From Bacteroidales bacterium (GTDB lineage Bacteria; Bacteroidota; Bacteroidia; Bacteroidales; VadinHA17): a DNA stretch of 32,116 nucleotides. The notes beneath the pieces are model-generated. The model was not told the DNA's origin. It did not search any database and was given only the letters and a program-made list of their open reading frames with translations. Below are positions 9,026 through 17,154 of the stretch, one piece after another. The first letter of the stretch is position 1; each line of letters starts with the position of its first letter. A program made the translations under genes and the position numbers. The DNA lies in the NCBI GenBank assembly GCA_016936695.1, contig JAFGXK010000295.1, positions 1-32,116 on the forward strand. The letters are read 5' to 3'.

Positions 9026-10327
9026 ATGGAAAAAAGAATTAAAACCTGTCTGCCGATAATTCTGGCAGTATCTATGTTCATTCCCTGCCTGAGCCATGCT
9101 TCCGGACCGGGAATTGATGAACCAGTTCAGTCCGGTCAGGAAAGTCTGAACAAGTCATTAGACACTAACCGGAAAGGGAAAATAATCGTCAGTGCCCGAC
9201 CGGGTGCAAAGATCAGCATTGAACAGCTGCGCCATGAATTCTGGTTCGGGTGCGCAATAAGCAACGGGCTTTCTGACGGCTGGATGAAGGAAGAAGACCT
9301 GAAACAGTACAAGGAAAAATTCCTTCAGAACTTCAATTCGGCCGTAACTGAAAATGCGGTTAAGTGGTACAGCATGGAACAAAAAAAGGATCAGGTGAAT
9401 TATGCCATCGTAGACGGGATACTTAAATGGACCGATGAAAACAACATACCGCTCAGGGGGCACAATCTCTTCTGGGGCATTCCAAAATTCGTTCAGCCCT
9501 GGATCAAGGAGCTTAACGATGAGGAACTAATGAGGAGGATAAAGGACAGGGCAATAACCGTTACTTCAAAATATAAAGGCAGGTTTGCCGGCTACGATCT
9601 TAACAATGAAATGATCCACGGTAATTATTATGAGGAGCGTCTGGGTCCGGAAATCACAAAGCTCATGGCACAATGGGCTCACGAGGGCGATCCCGACGCA
9701 CAGCTTTTCGTTAACGATTATGAGATTCTCACCGGGAAGCGGCTGGCCGACTACATGGCTCATATCAGATCTCTCCTCAGGCAGGGAATTCCCATTGAAG
9801 GCATTGGCGTCCAGGGCCACTCTCATTCAGACACCTTCGACCGCCGGCAGCTTCAGATAGCACTCGACTCACTTTCAGTTTTTAAACTTCCGATACTTAT
9901 CACCGAATTCAATATGCCCGGACAACGGTCAAAGTACTATAATGAGAAGATCATGACCATGACACCGGAAGAAGAAGAACAAAAAGCAAGGGAACTGGTT
10001 GATTTTTACAGGATCTGTTTTGCTCATCCTGCAGTTGAAGGAATACTTATGTGGGGATTCTGGGAAGGAAACAACTGGATACCCGTTTCATCGCTTTACC
10101 GCCGCGACTGGTCGCCCACACCTGCAGCCGGGGCTTACCATGACCTAATCTATAAGGAATGGTGGACCAGCGAGACTGGGACTGCCGGAGCAAACGGCAC
10201 CCTTACGGTTCCTGCCTTCTTTGGAAGGTACAGGATCACGGTCGACGGGGTATCCGCCGAAGTTGAACTAAGCAAACAAAAAGGAAGTGTTGATATTGAT
10301 CTCAGGTTAGCTTCATCGGTGCTATGA
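9026..10327 (+). CDS. GH10 endo-1,4-beta-xylanase
   Basis: The protein has 433 residues and a signal peptide (TCLPIILAVSMFIPCLSHAS). The GH10 barrel is complete: HEFWFGCAISN near 70-80, NAVKWYSMEQKKDQVNY, RGHNLFWG, the acid/base glutamate E195 in YDLNNEMIHG, GVQGHSH and the nucleophile E294 in LITEFNMPG, with a late MWGFWEGNNW. An N-terminal segment of about 45 residues precedes the barrel, and a short beta-rich tail of about 50 residues follows (TLTVPAFFGRYRITVDG). GH10 enzymes hydrolyse xylan backbones. The aldo/keto reductase starts 32 bp after its stop on the same strand, so the two are probably co-transcribed. Confidence 0.92.
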   Translation: MEKRIKTCLPIILAVSMFIPCLSHASGPGIDEPVQSGQESLNKSLDTNRKGKIIVSARPGAKISIEQLRHEFWFGCAISNGLSDGWMKEEDLKQYKEKFLQNFNSAVTENAVKWYSMEQKKDQVNYAIVDGILKWTDENNIPLRGHNLFWGIPKFVQPWIKELNDEELMRRIKDRAITVTSKYKGRFAGYDLNNEMIHGNYYEERLGPEITKLMAQWAHEGDPDAQLFVNDYEILTGKRLADYMAHIRSLLRQGIPIEGIGVQGHSHSDTFDRRQLQIALDSLSVFKLPILITEFNMPGQRSKYYNEKIMTMTPEEEEQKARELVDFYRICFAHPAVEGILMWGFWEGNNWIPVSSLYRRDWSPTPAAGAYHDLIYKEWWTSETGTAGANGTLTVPAFFGRYRITVDGVSAEVELSKQKGSVDIDLRLASSVL

Positions 10328-10359
10328 CAATATAAATAATTTAATAAACCCTCAATACA

Positions 10360-11331
10360 ATGAAATACAGAATATTCGGAAGGACAAACTGGAAGGTCAG
10401 CGAGATTGGCTACGGGATGTGGGGAATGGCAGGCTGGACCGGTTCAGATGATGAAGAATCGCTGGAATCACTTCAGCTTGCTGCCGACCTGGGCTGCACA
10501 TTCTTCGACACTGCCTGGGGATACGGTGCAGGTAAAAGCGAAGGACTGCTCGGAAAACTGGTAAGGGCAAATCCTGATAAAAAGCTTTACACGGCTACCA
10601 AGATGCCGCCAAAGAACTTCAAATGGCCGGCAAGAAGGGAATACACACTCGACGACTGCTTCCCTCCCGACCATATCGAGGAATACGTAAACAGAAGTCT
10701 TAAAAATTCAGGACTTGATTCGTTCGATCTGATGCAGTTTCATACATGGGAAGACAGCTGGCTCGAGGATGACCGTGGAATAAAAAAGATGCTCGAACTA
10801 AAGGAACAGGGCCTGTTTCATGCCATTGGCATCAGCGTTAACCGCTGGGAACCATGGAACGGAGTAATAGCAGTGAGAAGCGGACTGATCGATTCAGTGC
10901 AGGTTATTTACAACATCTTCGATCAGAATCCCAAGGATGAGTTATTCCCTGCCTGCCGTGAGATGAATGTGGCCGTAATTGCCCGTGTTCCCCTCGATGA
11001 AGGCACTCTTACCGGAACACTTACCAAAGATTCAAAGTGGCCCGAAGGCGACTGGCGTAATACCTATTTCGTCCCTGAAAACCTCAATGCCAGTGTTGAC
11101 AGGGCTGAAGCCCTCAGGCCACTGATCCCTGAAGGTATGACCATGCCGGAAATGGCTCTCCGGTTTATTCTTGGCGAACCGACTGTAAGCACTATTATCC
11201 CCGGTATGAGGAAGCCATCGCATGCAAAGGCAAACATAGCTGCAAGCGATGCCGGTCTGCTGGAGCCTGAACTGATGAAGCAGCTCGAAAAACACCGCTG
11301 GGACAGGAGACCGACGAAATGGTCGCAGTAG
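10360..11331 (+). CDS. Aldo/keto reductase
   Basis: The protein has 323 residues, no signal peptide, and is cytosolic. The catalytic tetrad of the superfamily is visible: D50 and Y55 in TFFDTAWGYG, K81 in YTATKMPP and H128 in LMQFHTW. The N-terminal MKYRIFGRTNWKVSEIGYG and the coenzyme-binding end (VSTIIPGMRKPSHAKANIAA) fit the AKR group of oxidoreductases that reduce sugar aldehydes or related carbonyls with NAD(P)H. It follows the xylanase gene by 32 bp, which suggests a role in sugar metabolism; the real substrate cannot be read from the sequence. Confidence 0.93.
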   Translation: MKYRIFGRTNWKVSEIGYGMWGMAGWTGSDDEESLESLQLAADLGCTFFDTAWGYGAGKSEGLLGKLVRANPDKKLYTATKMPPKNFKWPARREYTLDDCFPPDHIEEYVNRSLKNSGLDSFDLMQFHTWEDSWLEDDRGIKKMLELKEQGLFHAIGISVNRWEPWNGVIAVRSGLIDSVQVIYNIFDQNPKDELFPACREMNVAVIARVPLDEGTLTGTLTKDSKWPEGDWRNTYFVPENLNASVDRAEALRPLIPEGMTMPEMALRFILGEPTVSTIIPGMRKPSHAKANIAASDAGLLEPELMKQLEKHRWDRRPTKWSQ

Positions 11332-11364
11332 TGTAAACCGCCCCGGCCGGGTTCAGGACAGACG

Positions 11365-11404
11365 AAAAACGAAACGGCCTTTTCTGAGGCCGTTTCTCTT
11401 TTCT
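11365..11404. terminator. Bidirectional Rho-independent terminator
   Basis: The perfect 9-bp stem GAAACGGCC (11371-11379) / GGCCGTTTC (11388-11396) encloses an 8-nt loop. An A-rich run precedes it and TCTTTTCTT follows, so it can serve both the plus-strand aldo/keto reductase and the convergent minus-strand GH50-like gene, whose stop lies at 11409. Confidence 0.85.
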
Positions 11405-11408
11405 TCAT

Positions 11409-13280
11409 CTATTGGGTCTTTGCTACCCTGTCAACAGGAGGGATCTTTCCGGAATGGATTTCATAAAGCCTCGCATTAGTCTCCCTTGCCGCATCAATAA
11501 GCTCCCCGTATGGCCTGTCGGCGACATCGACCATGCCGATATTGTAGTTCTCCCCGTCACCTCTTCCGGTTGAGGGCTGGTCCCACCACTGGAACCAATG
11601 TGTTCCTATCAGATTAGGATGAGCAACAGCATTCTCAACATAATAACGGTATGCAGCTCCGCGTTCCTCCTGGCTGATGGTCTGCCTTAAACCGGGTGAC
11701 AGTCCCCTCTCGGTGGTCCCGAAATGAAATTCTCCAATTATTATTGGAAGACCGGTAAACTCAGCAATCCTGTCAAGCCTCCTGTGATCAGCGAAATAGC
11801 TGTAAATATTAAGGCTGAACACATCAAAGCCCACTGAAGCAGAAGATTTAACAAGATCTTCCGGAGGGTCACCTCCGAAACGCAGTCCGAGGTTCAGGTG
11901 ATTCGGGTCATGCTTCCTTATCGATTTGTTCACAAGGGTGATAAATCTGGTATAAGTGTCATAAACAAAAGCCTTCCGGCGTTCGGGAGTATCGCCTCCC
12001 TTAAGAAATTCCTGAAGAGCCTTCTTCATGGGAGTGTCATCACCTTCCAGGATAACCCTTACCAGCTCCATCTCCCTTCCGGGCCATGGTGGTTCATTTC
12101 CTACAAAATAACCCAGCAGGAAGGGATCGTTCCTGAGAGGCTCACACTGACGGGCGGCAGCAGCATCAACCATAGCCTCGTAATCAGGGGAATAGACATC
12201 AGGCATACCCATGGTTTTTGCATCAAAACCCCACCCCGACAGTGTTGCCACATAAGGCATGCCGACTGCTCGTCCCAGGGTGGGATCCGACCAGTTGGCA
12301 ACTGTATTCAGCCCCCAGTCGTCCATGCGCCTGGCGGTAAACTCCATCCATTTCTGGTAATAATCTGGACCAAACCTCCTGTAGAGATTCCAGGTAAAGA
12401 ATGAAGCCTTCCCAAGCCTGCGGTCGGAGGTTTTAAGTTCTTCGGGAACAAATGATTTGTAAATATATTCCCTTCCTTCTGTGCGGGCAAATGAACCACC
12501 CGCACTTATTCCGGTACTGCCGGCAGAAATGAAATAATGGCCCTGCGGGTCGATGAACCACCATATTCCGTCGATCTTCTCCACCCTGAAAAATCCGGTA
12601 GCTGCGGCCCTGGTTTCAAGATAACCTCCATAATCCGATACATTGAACCGATCGGTCCGGAGAGCCTTGTCTTCCTCATTCCAGGCAGCCTGTAGATCCT
12701 CAATGGCAGCCGCTTTGCCCGGCCATCCGGCGGGGATCCATTGTCCGAATTCATCCACAAGGGGGACCGGGCTGAGAACTGAATCCTCTGGCGTCATTGT
12801 AAGCCGAAGATTTCTTATTTCAAGGACAGGAGAGCCAATGGGCTGGTCCATAAGGAATCCTATTGAATCGACCTGGTTTATGGTTCCGACACTGCCGCTG
12901 AAACCGAGGCCGTAGCCGGGCATCCCCTTTTGTCCTATTGCGGCCATATCGTGCCCTATAACGTTCCTAAACTGAAAGTTGGCAAGGGGAATGGAAGCCC
13001 TTACCCATGCTCCCTGAAACGGGAGAATTCTGAGCCTTCTGACCCCTCCTGTATCGTAAAGACTTACATGGAAACGTTGTGTGGAGGAGGCCCTGAAATC
13101 AATTGTCAGAAAGCCGAACGAGGACCAGTCAGCCGGCAGATCCGGATTAAGATCCTTAACAGCCCATTTCTTCTCAAAGGACTTACCTTCGAAAGTAACT
13201 GTTTTGACATCATCGCTCTTTCTGCAGGAAGTCCCGGCAATCAGAGACAGAAAAATAAGAATAAAAGGAATCTTTTTCAT
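11409..13280 (-). CDS. GH50/agarase-like glycoside hydrolase lipoprotein
   Basis: The protein has 623 residues with a lipoprotein signal (IFLSLIAGTSC, C19). Residues about 25-165 form a beta-rich, carbohydrate-binding-like region. From about residue 230 (DGIWWFIDPQGHYFISAG) the sequence resembles the GH50/beta-agarase type of clan GH-A barrel, with LGYFVGNEPPWPG (candidate acid/base E396) and IIIGEFHFGTTERGLSPG (candidate nucleophile E517), then GTHWFQWWDQPSTGRGDGEN. Enzymes of this type act on agarose or related galactans; a different hexose polymer is possible for a divergent member. It converges on the xylanase/aldo-keto reductase pair and shares their terminator. The family assignment is by motif memory and has not been tested by search. 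Confidence 0.75.
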   Translation of the reverse strand: MKKIPFILIFLSLIAGTSCRKSDDVKTVTFEGKSFEKKWAVKDLNPDLPADWSSFGFLTIDFRASSTQRFHVSLYDTGGVRRLRILPFQGAWVRASIPLANFQFRNVIGHDMAAIGQKGMPGYGLGFSGSVGTINQVDSIGFLMDQPIGSPVLEIRNLRLTMTPEDSVLSPVPLVDEFGQWIPAGWPGKAAAIEDLQAAWNEEDKALRTDRFNVSDYGGYLETRAAATGFFRVEKIDGIWWFIDPQGHYFISAGSTGISAGGSFARTEGREYIYKSFVPEELKTSDRRLGKASFFTWNLYRRFGPDYYQKWMEFTARRMDDWGLNTVANWSDPTLGRAVGMPYVATLSGWGFDAKTMGMPDVYSPDYEAMVDAAAARQCEPLRNDPFLLGYFVGNEPPWPGREMELVRVILEGDDTPMKKALQEFLKGGDTPERRKAFVYDTYTRFITLVNKSIRKHDPNHLNLGLRFGGDPPEDLVKSSASVGFDVFSLNIYSYFADHRRLDRIAEFTGLPIIIGEFHFGTTERGLSPGLRQTISQEERGAAYRYYVENAVAHPNLIGTHWFQWWDQPSTGRGDGENYNIGMVDVADRPYGELIDAARETNARLYEIHSGKIPPVDRVAKTQ

Positions 13281-13425
13281 TTAGTCAGGCTTTTCAAGGT
13301 TATCAGTAGGCTTAAAGTTATGAAAACAATGGCAGAAAATCAACATCCGGTCTGGCGAAGAAATGTTCTGCCGGTTTTGCTGTTCTGCCGGTTCTTCTGG
13401 TTAAACAGATTCAGCAAGCATATCA

Positions 13426-13471
13426 TCTGCGAAACTTCTGCGAATAAATCTGCGTTAATCTGCGAGAACTT
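13426..13471. repeat. TCTGCG interspersed repeat (copy 1)
   Basis: Four TCTGCG words occur at 13426, 13437, 13449 and 13459, spaced 11, 12 and 10 bp apart. A degenerate relative lies at 21192-21240: both contain a GAAA(A)CTTC start, an ATCYGCG word, TTAATCT and a GRGAA end in the same order. Confidence 0.55.
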
Positions 13472-13568
13472 TTTTCTTGCCAGCCCTATTAACCATACAC
13501 GATCATCTCTATGTATGGTATCTTTCTGTTCAAATAAAATTTGCATAACAAAATTATTATTGATTCCT

Positions 13569-13591
13569 TTGTTATAACAATGTTATAACAT
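13569..13591. promoter_or_regulatory. Twin palindromic operator upstream of mazE-like gene
   Basis: Two perfect 12-bp palindromes, TTGTTATAACAA (13569-13580) and ATGTTATAACAT (13580-13591), share one base, so their centres are 11 bp apart, about one helical turn. They end 10 bp before the ATG of the mazE-like gene. A partial match, TTGCATAACAA, lies at 13541-13551. MazE/AbrB-type antitoxins commonly repress their own promoter by binding such inverted repeats, so an autoregulatory operator is the likely reading. Confidence 0.65.
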
Positions 13592-13601
13592 CGTCTAACC
13601 A

Positions 13602-13811
13602 ATGGAAATACAGGTAATTCAGATCGGGAATTCAAAGGGGATCATTCTCAGCAGAGCGATCCTCGAGAGGTATAACATCCAGAACAAGGTAGTGCTTGAG
13701 CTGAGGAAAAACCATATCAACATCACGCCGTTAAAACAGCCGAGGGAAGGCTGGGATAAGTCACTTACCGACATGAATGCAAAGGGAGAGGATATTCTGC
13801 TTTTGAAATAA
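13602..13811 (+). CDS. mazE: MazE-like antitoxin (SpoVT/AbrB domain)
   Basis: This 69-residue protein has an AbrB/MazE swapped-hairpin start (MEIQVIQIGNSKGIILSRAI) followed by the typical ILERYNIQNKVVLELRKNHINI. Its C-terminus (PREGWDKSLTDMNAKGEDIL) resembles the flexible MazE tail that wraps around the MazF toxin. Such antitoxins neutralise the partner RNase and repress the operon as a complex. The gene lies 27 bp ahead of the mazF-like gene and directly behind twin palindromes that are probably its operator. Confidence 0.85.
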   Translation: MEIQVIQIGNSKGIILSRAILERYNIQNKVVLELRKNHINITPLKQPREGWDKSLTDMNAKGEDILLLK

Positions 13812-13838
13812 ACAACCATTCAGTAAAACCGAAATGTA

Positions 13839-14162
13839 ATGGAAGCAAACCAGTACAGCATAGTGCTTGTAGCTCAGGATTCAGCATCAGGCAACGAACC
13901 ACCCGACAGCATGCAATGCGTGGTCATCTCTCCCGCTGAGATGAACAAGTCTCTGAGAACAGTTACAGTGGCTCCTATTGGAGCTGATACGGGAGATTAC
14001 CCGACCAGGGTGAAAATAAAAGCAGGTAACAAACCGTCCAGAATAATGCTCGATCAGATCATCACTATAGAAAATAAAAGGATCCTGAAAATCACTGGCG
14101 ATCTGGCGCCTGCAGAAGTAAAGAAGGTAAGGTCGGTTCTGAAGGAAATCTTTATCGATTAG
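13839..14162 (+). CDS. mazF: MazF/PemK-like toxin, catalytic arginine apparently lost
   Basis: The protein has 107 residues, the usual MazF length. The fold signatures are present: CVVISPAEMNKSLRTVTVAP (residues 27-46), DYPTRVKIKAG and IMLDQIITIENKRILK. In canonical members the segment before CVVIS reads TRP, whose Arg is part of the RNase active site; here it is SMQ (residues 24-26), so the Arg is replaced by M25 and the Pro by Gln. The usual LDQIRT is LDQIIT, a second Arg loss. The toxin may therefore be inactive or have a changed activity, while the MazE-like gene and operator remain intact. The reading frame has no stop or frameshift. Confidence 0.8.
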   Translation: MEANQYSIVLVAQDSASGNEPPDSMQCVVISPAEMNKSLRTVTVAPIGADTGDYPTRVKIKAGNKPSRIMLDQIITIENKRILKITGDLAPAEVKKVRSVLKEIFID

Positions 14163-14224
14163 CACAACTCCGTGAATATTATCAATATTTTAATCTTCAC
14201 TTTGTAAAACTGTAAAGAGTTACC

Positions 14225-14821
14225 ATGAATGGCATAAAAAGGATATCGGTCTTTTGTGGCTCAAGCCGGGGGAACGATGATATCTTTGAAAAGCAGGCAT
14301 TCAGATTGGGCGAGACACTTGCTTCAAGGAAGATAGGACTTGTTTACGGGGGTACGAAAATCGGTTTGATGAATGCGGTCGCAAACGGCGCTCTGAGCAG
14401 AGGCGGAGAGGTTACGGGAGTCCTGCCGCGGTTCATTAAAGACAAGGGAATAGCACACGACAACCTTACCGAACTTGTCCTGGTTGATACAATGCATGAA
14501 CGAAAGACCAGAATGCACGAGCTGTCCGAGGGGATAATTGCCCTTCCCGGAGGCTTCGGCACTATGGAGGAATTCTTTGAGATACTCACCTGGGGCCAGC
14601 TCGGACTTCACAGAAAACCCGCGGGACTGCTTAACATCAACGGATTCTATGATCCGCTTATGGCTCTTGCATCGACAATGAATGCGTATGGTTTTATCAG
14701 GGAATCGAGCAGGCGGATGCTTCTCATAAGCGACAATATCGACACACTTCTTGATATAATGGAGGATTATACTGCTCCGGCAGTCGACAAATGGTCAGTT
14801 AAAAAGGATTTGCAGGCATGA
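14225..14821 (+). CDS. LOG-family protein (putative nucleoside 5'-monophosphate phosphoribohydrolase)
   Basis: The protein has 198 residues and is cytosolic. It carries the LOG signatures VFCGSSRG near the N-terminus, VYGGTKIGLMNAVANGAL (residues 40-57), MHERKTRM (90-97) and the PGGFGTMEE motif (108-116). LOG proteins split cytokinin-type or other nucleoside 5'-monophosphates into base and ribose 5-phosphate; in bacteria the natural substrate is often unclear. It is followed after 34 bp by the NAD(P)-binding protein gene and preceded by 62 bp after the MazF-like gene, so it probably heads its own short operon. Confidence 0.93.
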   Translation: MNGIKRISVFCGSSRGNDDIFEKQAFRLGETLASRKIGLVYGGTKIGLMNAVANGALSRGGEVTGVLPRFIKDKGIAHDNLTELVLVDTMHERKTRMHELSEGIIALPGGFGTMEEFFEILTWGQLGLHRKPAGLLNINGFYDPLMALASTMNAYGFIRESSRRMLLISDNIDTLLDIMEDYTAPAVDKWSVKKDLQA

Positions 14822-14855
14822 CCTTCGATCTTAAAACAAATAACAGCTTCAATAC

Positions 14856-15554
14856 ATGACAAGCAAACAGGATAAAAAGAAAAAAACTGCAGTTGTTTTC
14901 GGAGCAACCGGCCTTATCGGGAAAGAACTTGTAAAGACTCTTCTCAACGACGATTCATACGAAAGAGTAACGGTTGTTGTAAGGAGCCCTCTGGCTCTTC
15001 CCGACTCAAAGCTAAGCCAGATAAAGCTTACTGATTTCTCAAAGCTTTCTGAACTGAAGGGACATCTGAAATCAGGCAACTGGTTCTGCTGTCTTGGGAC
15101 CACAATCAAAACTGCAGGTTCCCGGGAAGCCTTTGCCAACGTCGATCTCGAAATGCCGAAAGCGATTGCCGGACTTGCCGAAGCTGCTTCCGCAGAATCG
15201 CTGGTAGTTATATCATCGATCGGGGCTAATGCTTCTTCTTCAAATTTCTACCTCAGGACCAAGGGAGAAATGGAGATGGCTGTGATGGCTATCTACAAAG
15301 GGAACCTCAAATTCGTACGACCCTCTCTGCTGATGGGCGACAGAGTCGAATTCCGCCTTGCAGAAAGTATTTCAGCCGTTTTCATGAAAGCATTCGGATG
15401 GATGATGATCGGAACCCTGAGGAAATACCGGGGCATTAAGGCCGGTGATCTGGCCAGGGCAATGATAATAATTTCAAATGGCCCTGCTGAAAAAGTAACC
15501 TATGAATCGGATGAACTGCAAAAAGTTGCAAAAGAATCAAATATGTTGAAATAA
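14856..15554 (+). CDS. NAD(P)H-binding protein, atypical SDR (HTATIP2/TIP30-like)
   Basis: The protein has 232 residues. The Rossmann start VVFGATGLIGKELV has the GxxGxxG motif (G16, G19, G22), and YLRTKGEMEMAV provides a YxxxK pair. VVISSIGANASSSNFYL and FVRPSLLMGDRVEFRLAE fit the TIP30-like NAD(P)-binding group. A lysine-rich leader of about ten residues (MTSKQDKKKK) precedes the fold and is not a signal peptide. The enzyme is cytosolic and its substrate is unknown. It is sandwiched at short distances (34 and 29 bp) between the LOG and C1 peptidase genes. Confidence 0.85.
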   Translation: MTSKQDKKKKTAVVFGATGLIGKELVKTLLNDDSYERVTVVVRSPLALPDSKLSQIKLTDFSKLSELKGHLKSGNWFCCLGTTIKTAGSREAFANVDLEMPKAIAGLAEAASAESLVVISSIGANASSSNFYLRTKGEMEMAVMAIYKGNLKFVRPSLLMGDRVEFRLAESISAVFMKAFGWMMIGTLRKYRGIKAGDLARAMIIISNGPAEKVTYESDELQKVAKESNMLK

Positions 15555-15583
15555 GAAATACAATCTTATAATACAATCCAAAA

Positions 15584-16819
15584 ATGAAAAGAATAATCAT
15601 ACCCGTAATTTCATGTATCCTGCTGGCACCGTTTGTCAGCGGGCAGAACAGGGACAAGGCAGTTTTCAGGGAATCGAAGCCTGGATTTTATCAGAATTCA
15701 ATAATGAAGGATGACCGTGAAGTAAGGGAAAAAGCCAGTCCGCTCCAGGTCACAAGGACTTTTTCGGTTGACCTGGCCGGAGCATCGCTACCCAACAAGA
15801 TCGACCTTTACAAGAACCAGTGGCATACTCCCCCTGTGTCGCAGGGAAACACAAGCACATGCTGGAGCTTCAGCACCACATCATTCCTTGAATCAGAGGC
15901 ATACAGGATAAGCAAGCAAAAGGTAAAGCTGTCGGAGATGTACACCGTTTACTGGGAGTATGTTGAAAAAACAAAGCGTTTCGTGAGGGAAAGAGGCAAC
16001 TCGGCATTTGCCGAAGGTTCGGAAGCAAACGCCGTCACAAGGATGTGGAAGCTTTACGGGATAGTGCCCCTTGAATATTACACAGGTCTGACCGGCGGCC
16101 GTAAGTATCACAATCATGAGGATATGTTCAGCGAACTGAGCGGTTTTCTTGCATCTGTAAAGGCAAATTCTTTGTGGAACGAAGATTATGTAATCGAGAC
16201 CATAAAATCGATAATGAACCATCACATGGGAGTGCCGCCCGCTGAGATCACGGTAAACGGCCGGAAGATGACTCCGCTTCAGTACCTGACCGATGTGCTC
16301 AGGATAAATCCCGATGATTATGTCGACATCCTCTCCTACCGGCAGGAACCATTCTACAGGCAGGTTGAATACAAGGTCCCGGATAACTGGTGGCACAGCG
16401 ATATTTATTATAACATCCCGCTCGATGAATTCATGTCAGCCCTTAAAAATGCAGTCAGGAAAGGCTTCACTGTAAGCATAGGAGGAGATGTGTCGGAACC
16501 AGGTCTTGACCGCACCACACAGTGCGCGGTAATACCTGATTTTGATATCCCGGCTGAATACATAAACGATGATGCCCGGCAGTTCAGGTTCTCGAATCAC
16601 ACTACCACCGACGATCACGGGATGCATATCGTGGGTTACGCCGAGAAGGACGGGAAGGACTGGTACATGCTGAAAGACTCGGGCGCCGGATCAAAGAACA
16701 ATGATCCCAATGCCAGGGAGTGGGGCTATTATTTCTTTTCTGAAGGCTACGTGAAACTTAAGATGATGGATTTCATGGTCCACAAGGATGCAGTAAAGGA
16801 AGTTATGGCAAAATTCTAA
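15584..16819 (+). CDS. Exported C1-family cysteine peptidase (bleomycin hydrolase/PepC-like)
   Basis: The protein has 411 residues and a signal peptide (MKRIIIPVISCILLAPFVSG). The papain-like active site is visible: Q87 and C93 in PVSQGNTSTCWSF, and H345 in TTDDHGMHIVGYA. The residue that is Asn in papain (KNSWG) is Asp here (D365 in MLKDSGAGS). The large insertion between Cys and His, about 250 residues, matches the bleomycin hydrolase/aminopeptidase C group rather than papain itself. Unlike cytosolic PepC, this protein is predicted to be exported, so it probably trims peptides in the periplasm or outside the cell. It is the last gene of the plus-strand run. Confidence 0.9.
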   Translation: MKRIIIPVISCILLAPFVSGQNRDKAVFRESKPGFYQNSIMKDDREVREKASPLQVTRTFSVDLAGASLPNKIDLYKNQWHTPPVSQGNTSTCWSFSTTSFLESEAYRISKQKVKLSEMYTVYWEYVEKTKRFVRERGNSAFAEGSEANAVTRMWKLYGIVPLEYYTGLTGGRKYHNHEDMFSELSGFLASVKANSLWNEDYVIETIKSIMNHHMGVPPAEITVNGRKMTPLQYLTDVLRINPDDYVDILSYRQEPFYRQVEYKVPDNWWHSDIYYNIPLDEFMSALKNAVRKGFTVSIGGDVSEPGLDRTTQCAVIPDFDIPAEYINDDARQFRFSNHTTTDDHGMHIVGYAEKDGKDWYMLKDSGAGSKNNDPNAREWGYYFFSEGYVKLKMMDFMVHKDAVKEVMAKF

Positions 16820-16879
16820 AATTACTGCACTCCTGATTCAGATGCTTCGTTCATCGATTGCCTGCATTCAGGACTTCTT

Positions 16880-17062
16880 TCACCTTTTACGGTAAGAATA
16901 AGCATCCCTGTAAACCTTGTTGATGCCGTCGGCCCGGTACGACTTTTTCTGAAAGGCTGACGATGTAACATTGTTTGCAGAATCGCTGTATGCAGGACAT
17001 ACCTCACTGTTGCACGAAGCAAGAAGGATAACGGCCGATATTATCAACAGAAATTTCTTCAT
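16880..17062 (-). CDS. Small lipoprotein of unknown function
   Basis: This 60-residue protein has a textbook lipoprotein signal: MKKFLLIISAVILLASC with acyl-acceptor C17. The mature part is only 43 residues (NSEVCPAYSDSANNV, then a basic Ser/Tyr-rich stretch ending YSYRKR). The signal peptide is the main evidence that this is a real gene. It is convergent with the C1 peptidase and divergent from the DoxX gene. I do not recognise a function. Confidence 0.65.
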   Translation of the reverse strand: MKKFLLIISAVILLASCNSEVCPAYSDSANNVTSSAFQKKSYRADGINKVYRDAYSYRKR

Positions 17063-17154
17063 AGGTGTAAATATAAATATTCAGACTCAATTATCTTACA
17101 ATTTCTCCATCTGAACATTTATATTATTCCCTTGTTTAAATAAAAAAGCTACCT

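Larger units (their letters stand above)
13281..13601. other. Intergenic region with short repeats and mazE operator
   Basis: This 321-bp gap separates the divergent GH50-like and mazE-like genes. I see no convincing gene in it. It holds a 13-bp direct repeat TGTTCTGCCGGTT at 13364-13376 and 13381-13393, a TCTGCG repeat cluster near 13426-13464, and the twin palindromes listed separately. Both promoters must lie here, but no confident -33/-7 pair was identified. Confidence 0.6.

Noticed and set aside
12930..13577. Plus-strand open frame of 215 codons crossing the start of the GH50-like gene and the following gap
   Set aside because: Half is antisense to a clear lipoprotein-encoding gene and the rest is repeat-containing intergenic DNA; the translation has no recognisable domain.
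16822..17022. 66-codon minus-strand frame overlapping the small lipoprotein, perhaps a frameshifted continuation
   Set aside because: The 60-codon frame has a complete lipoprotein signal and its own stop. The other frame has no similarity to anything, and no conserved C-terminus is known that would demand a frameshift.
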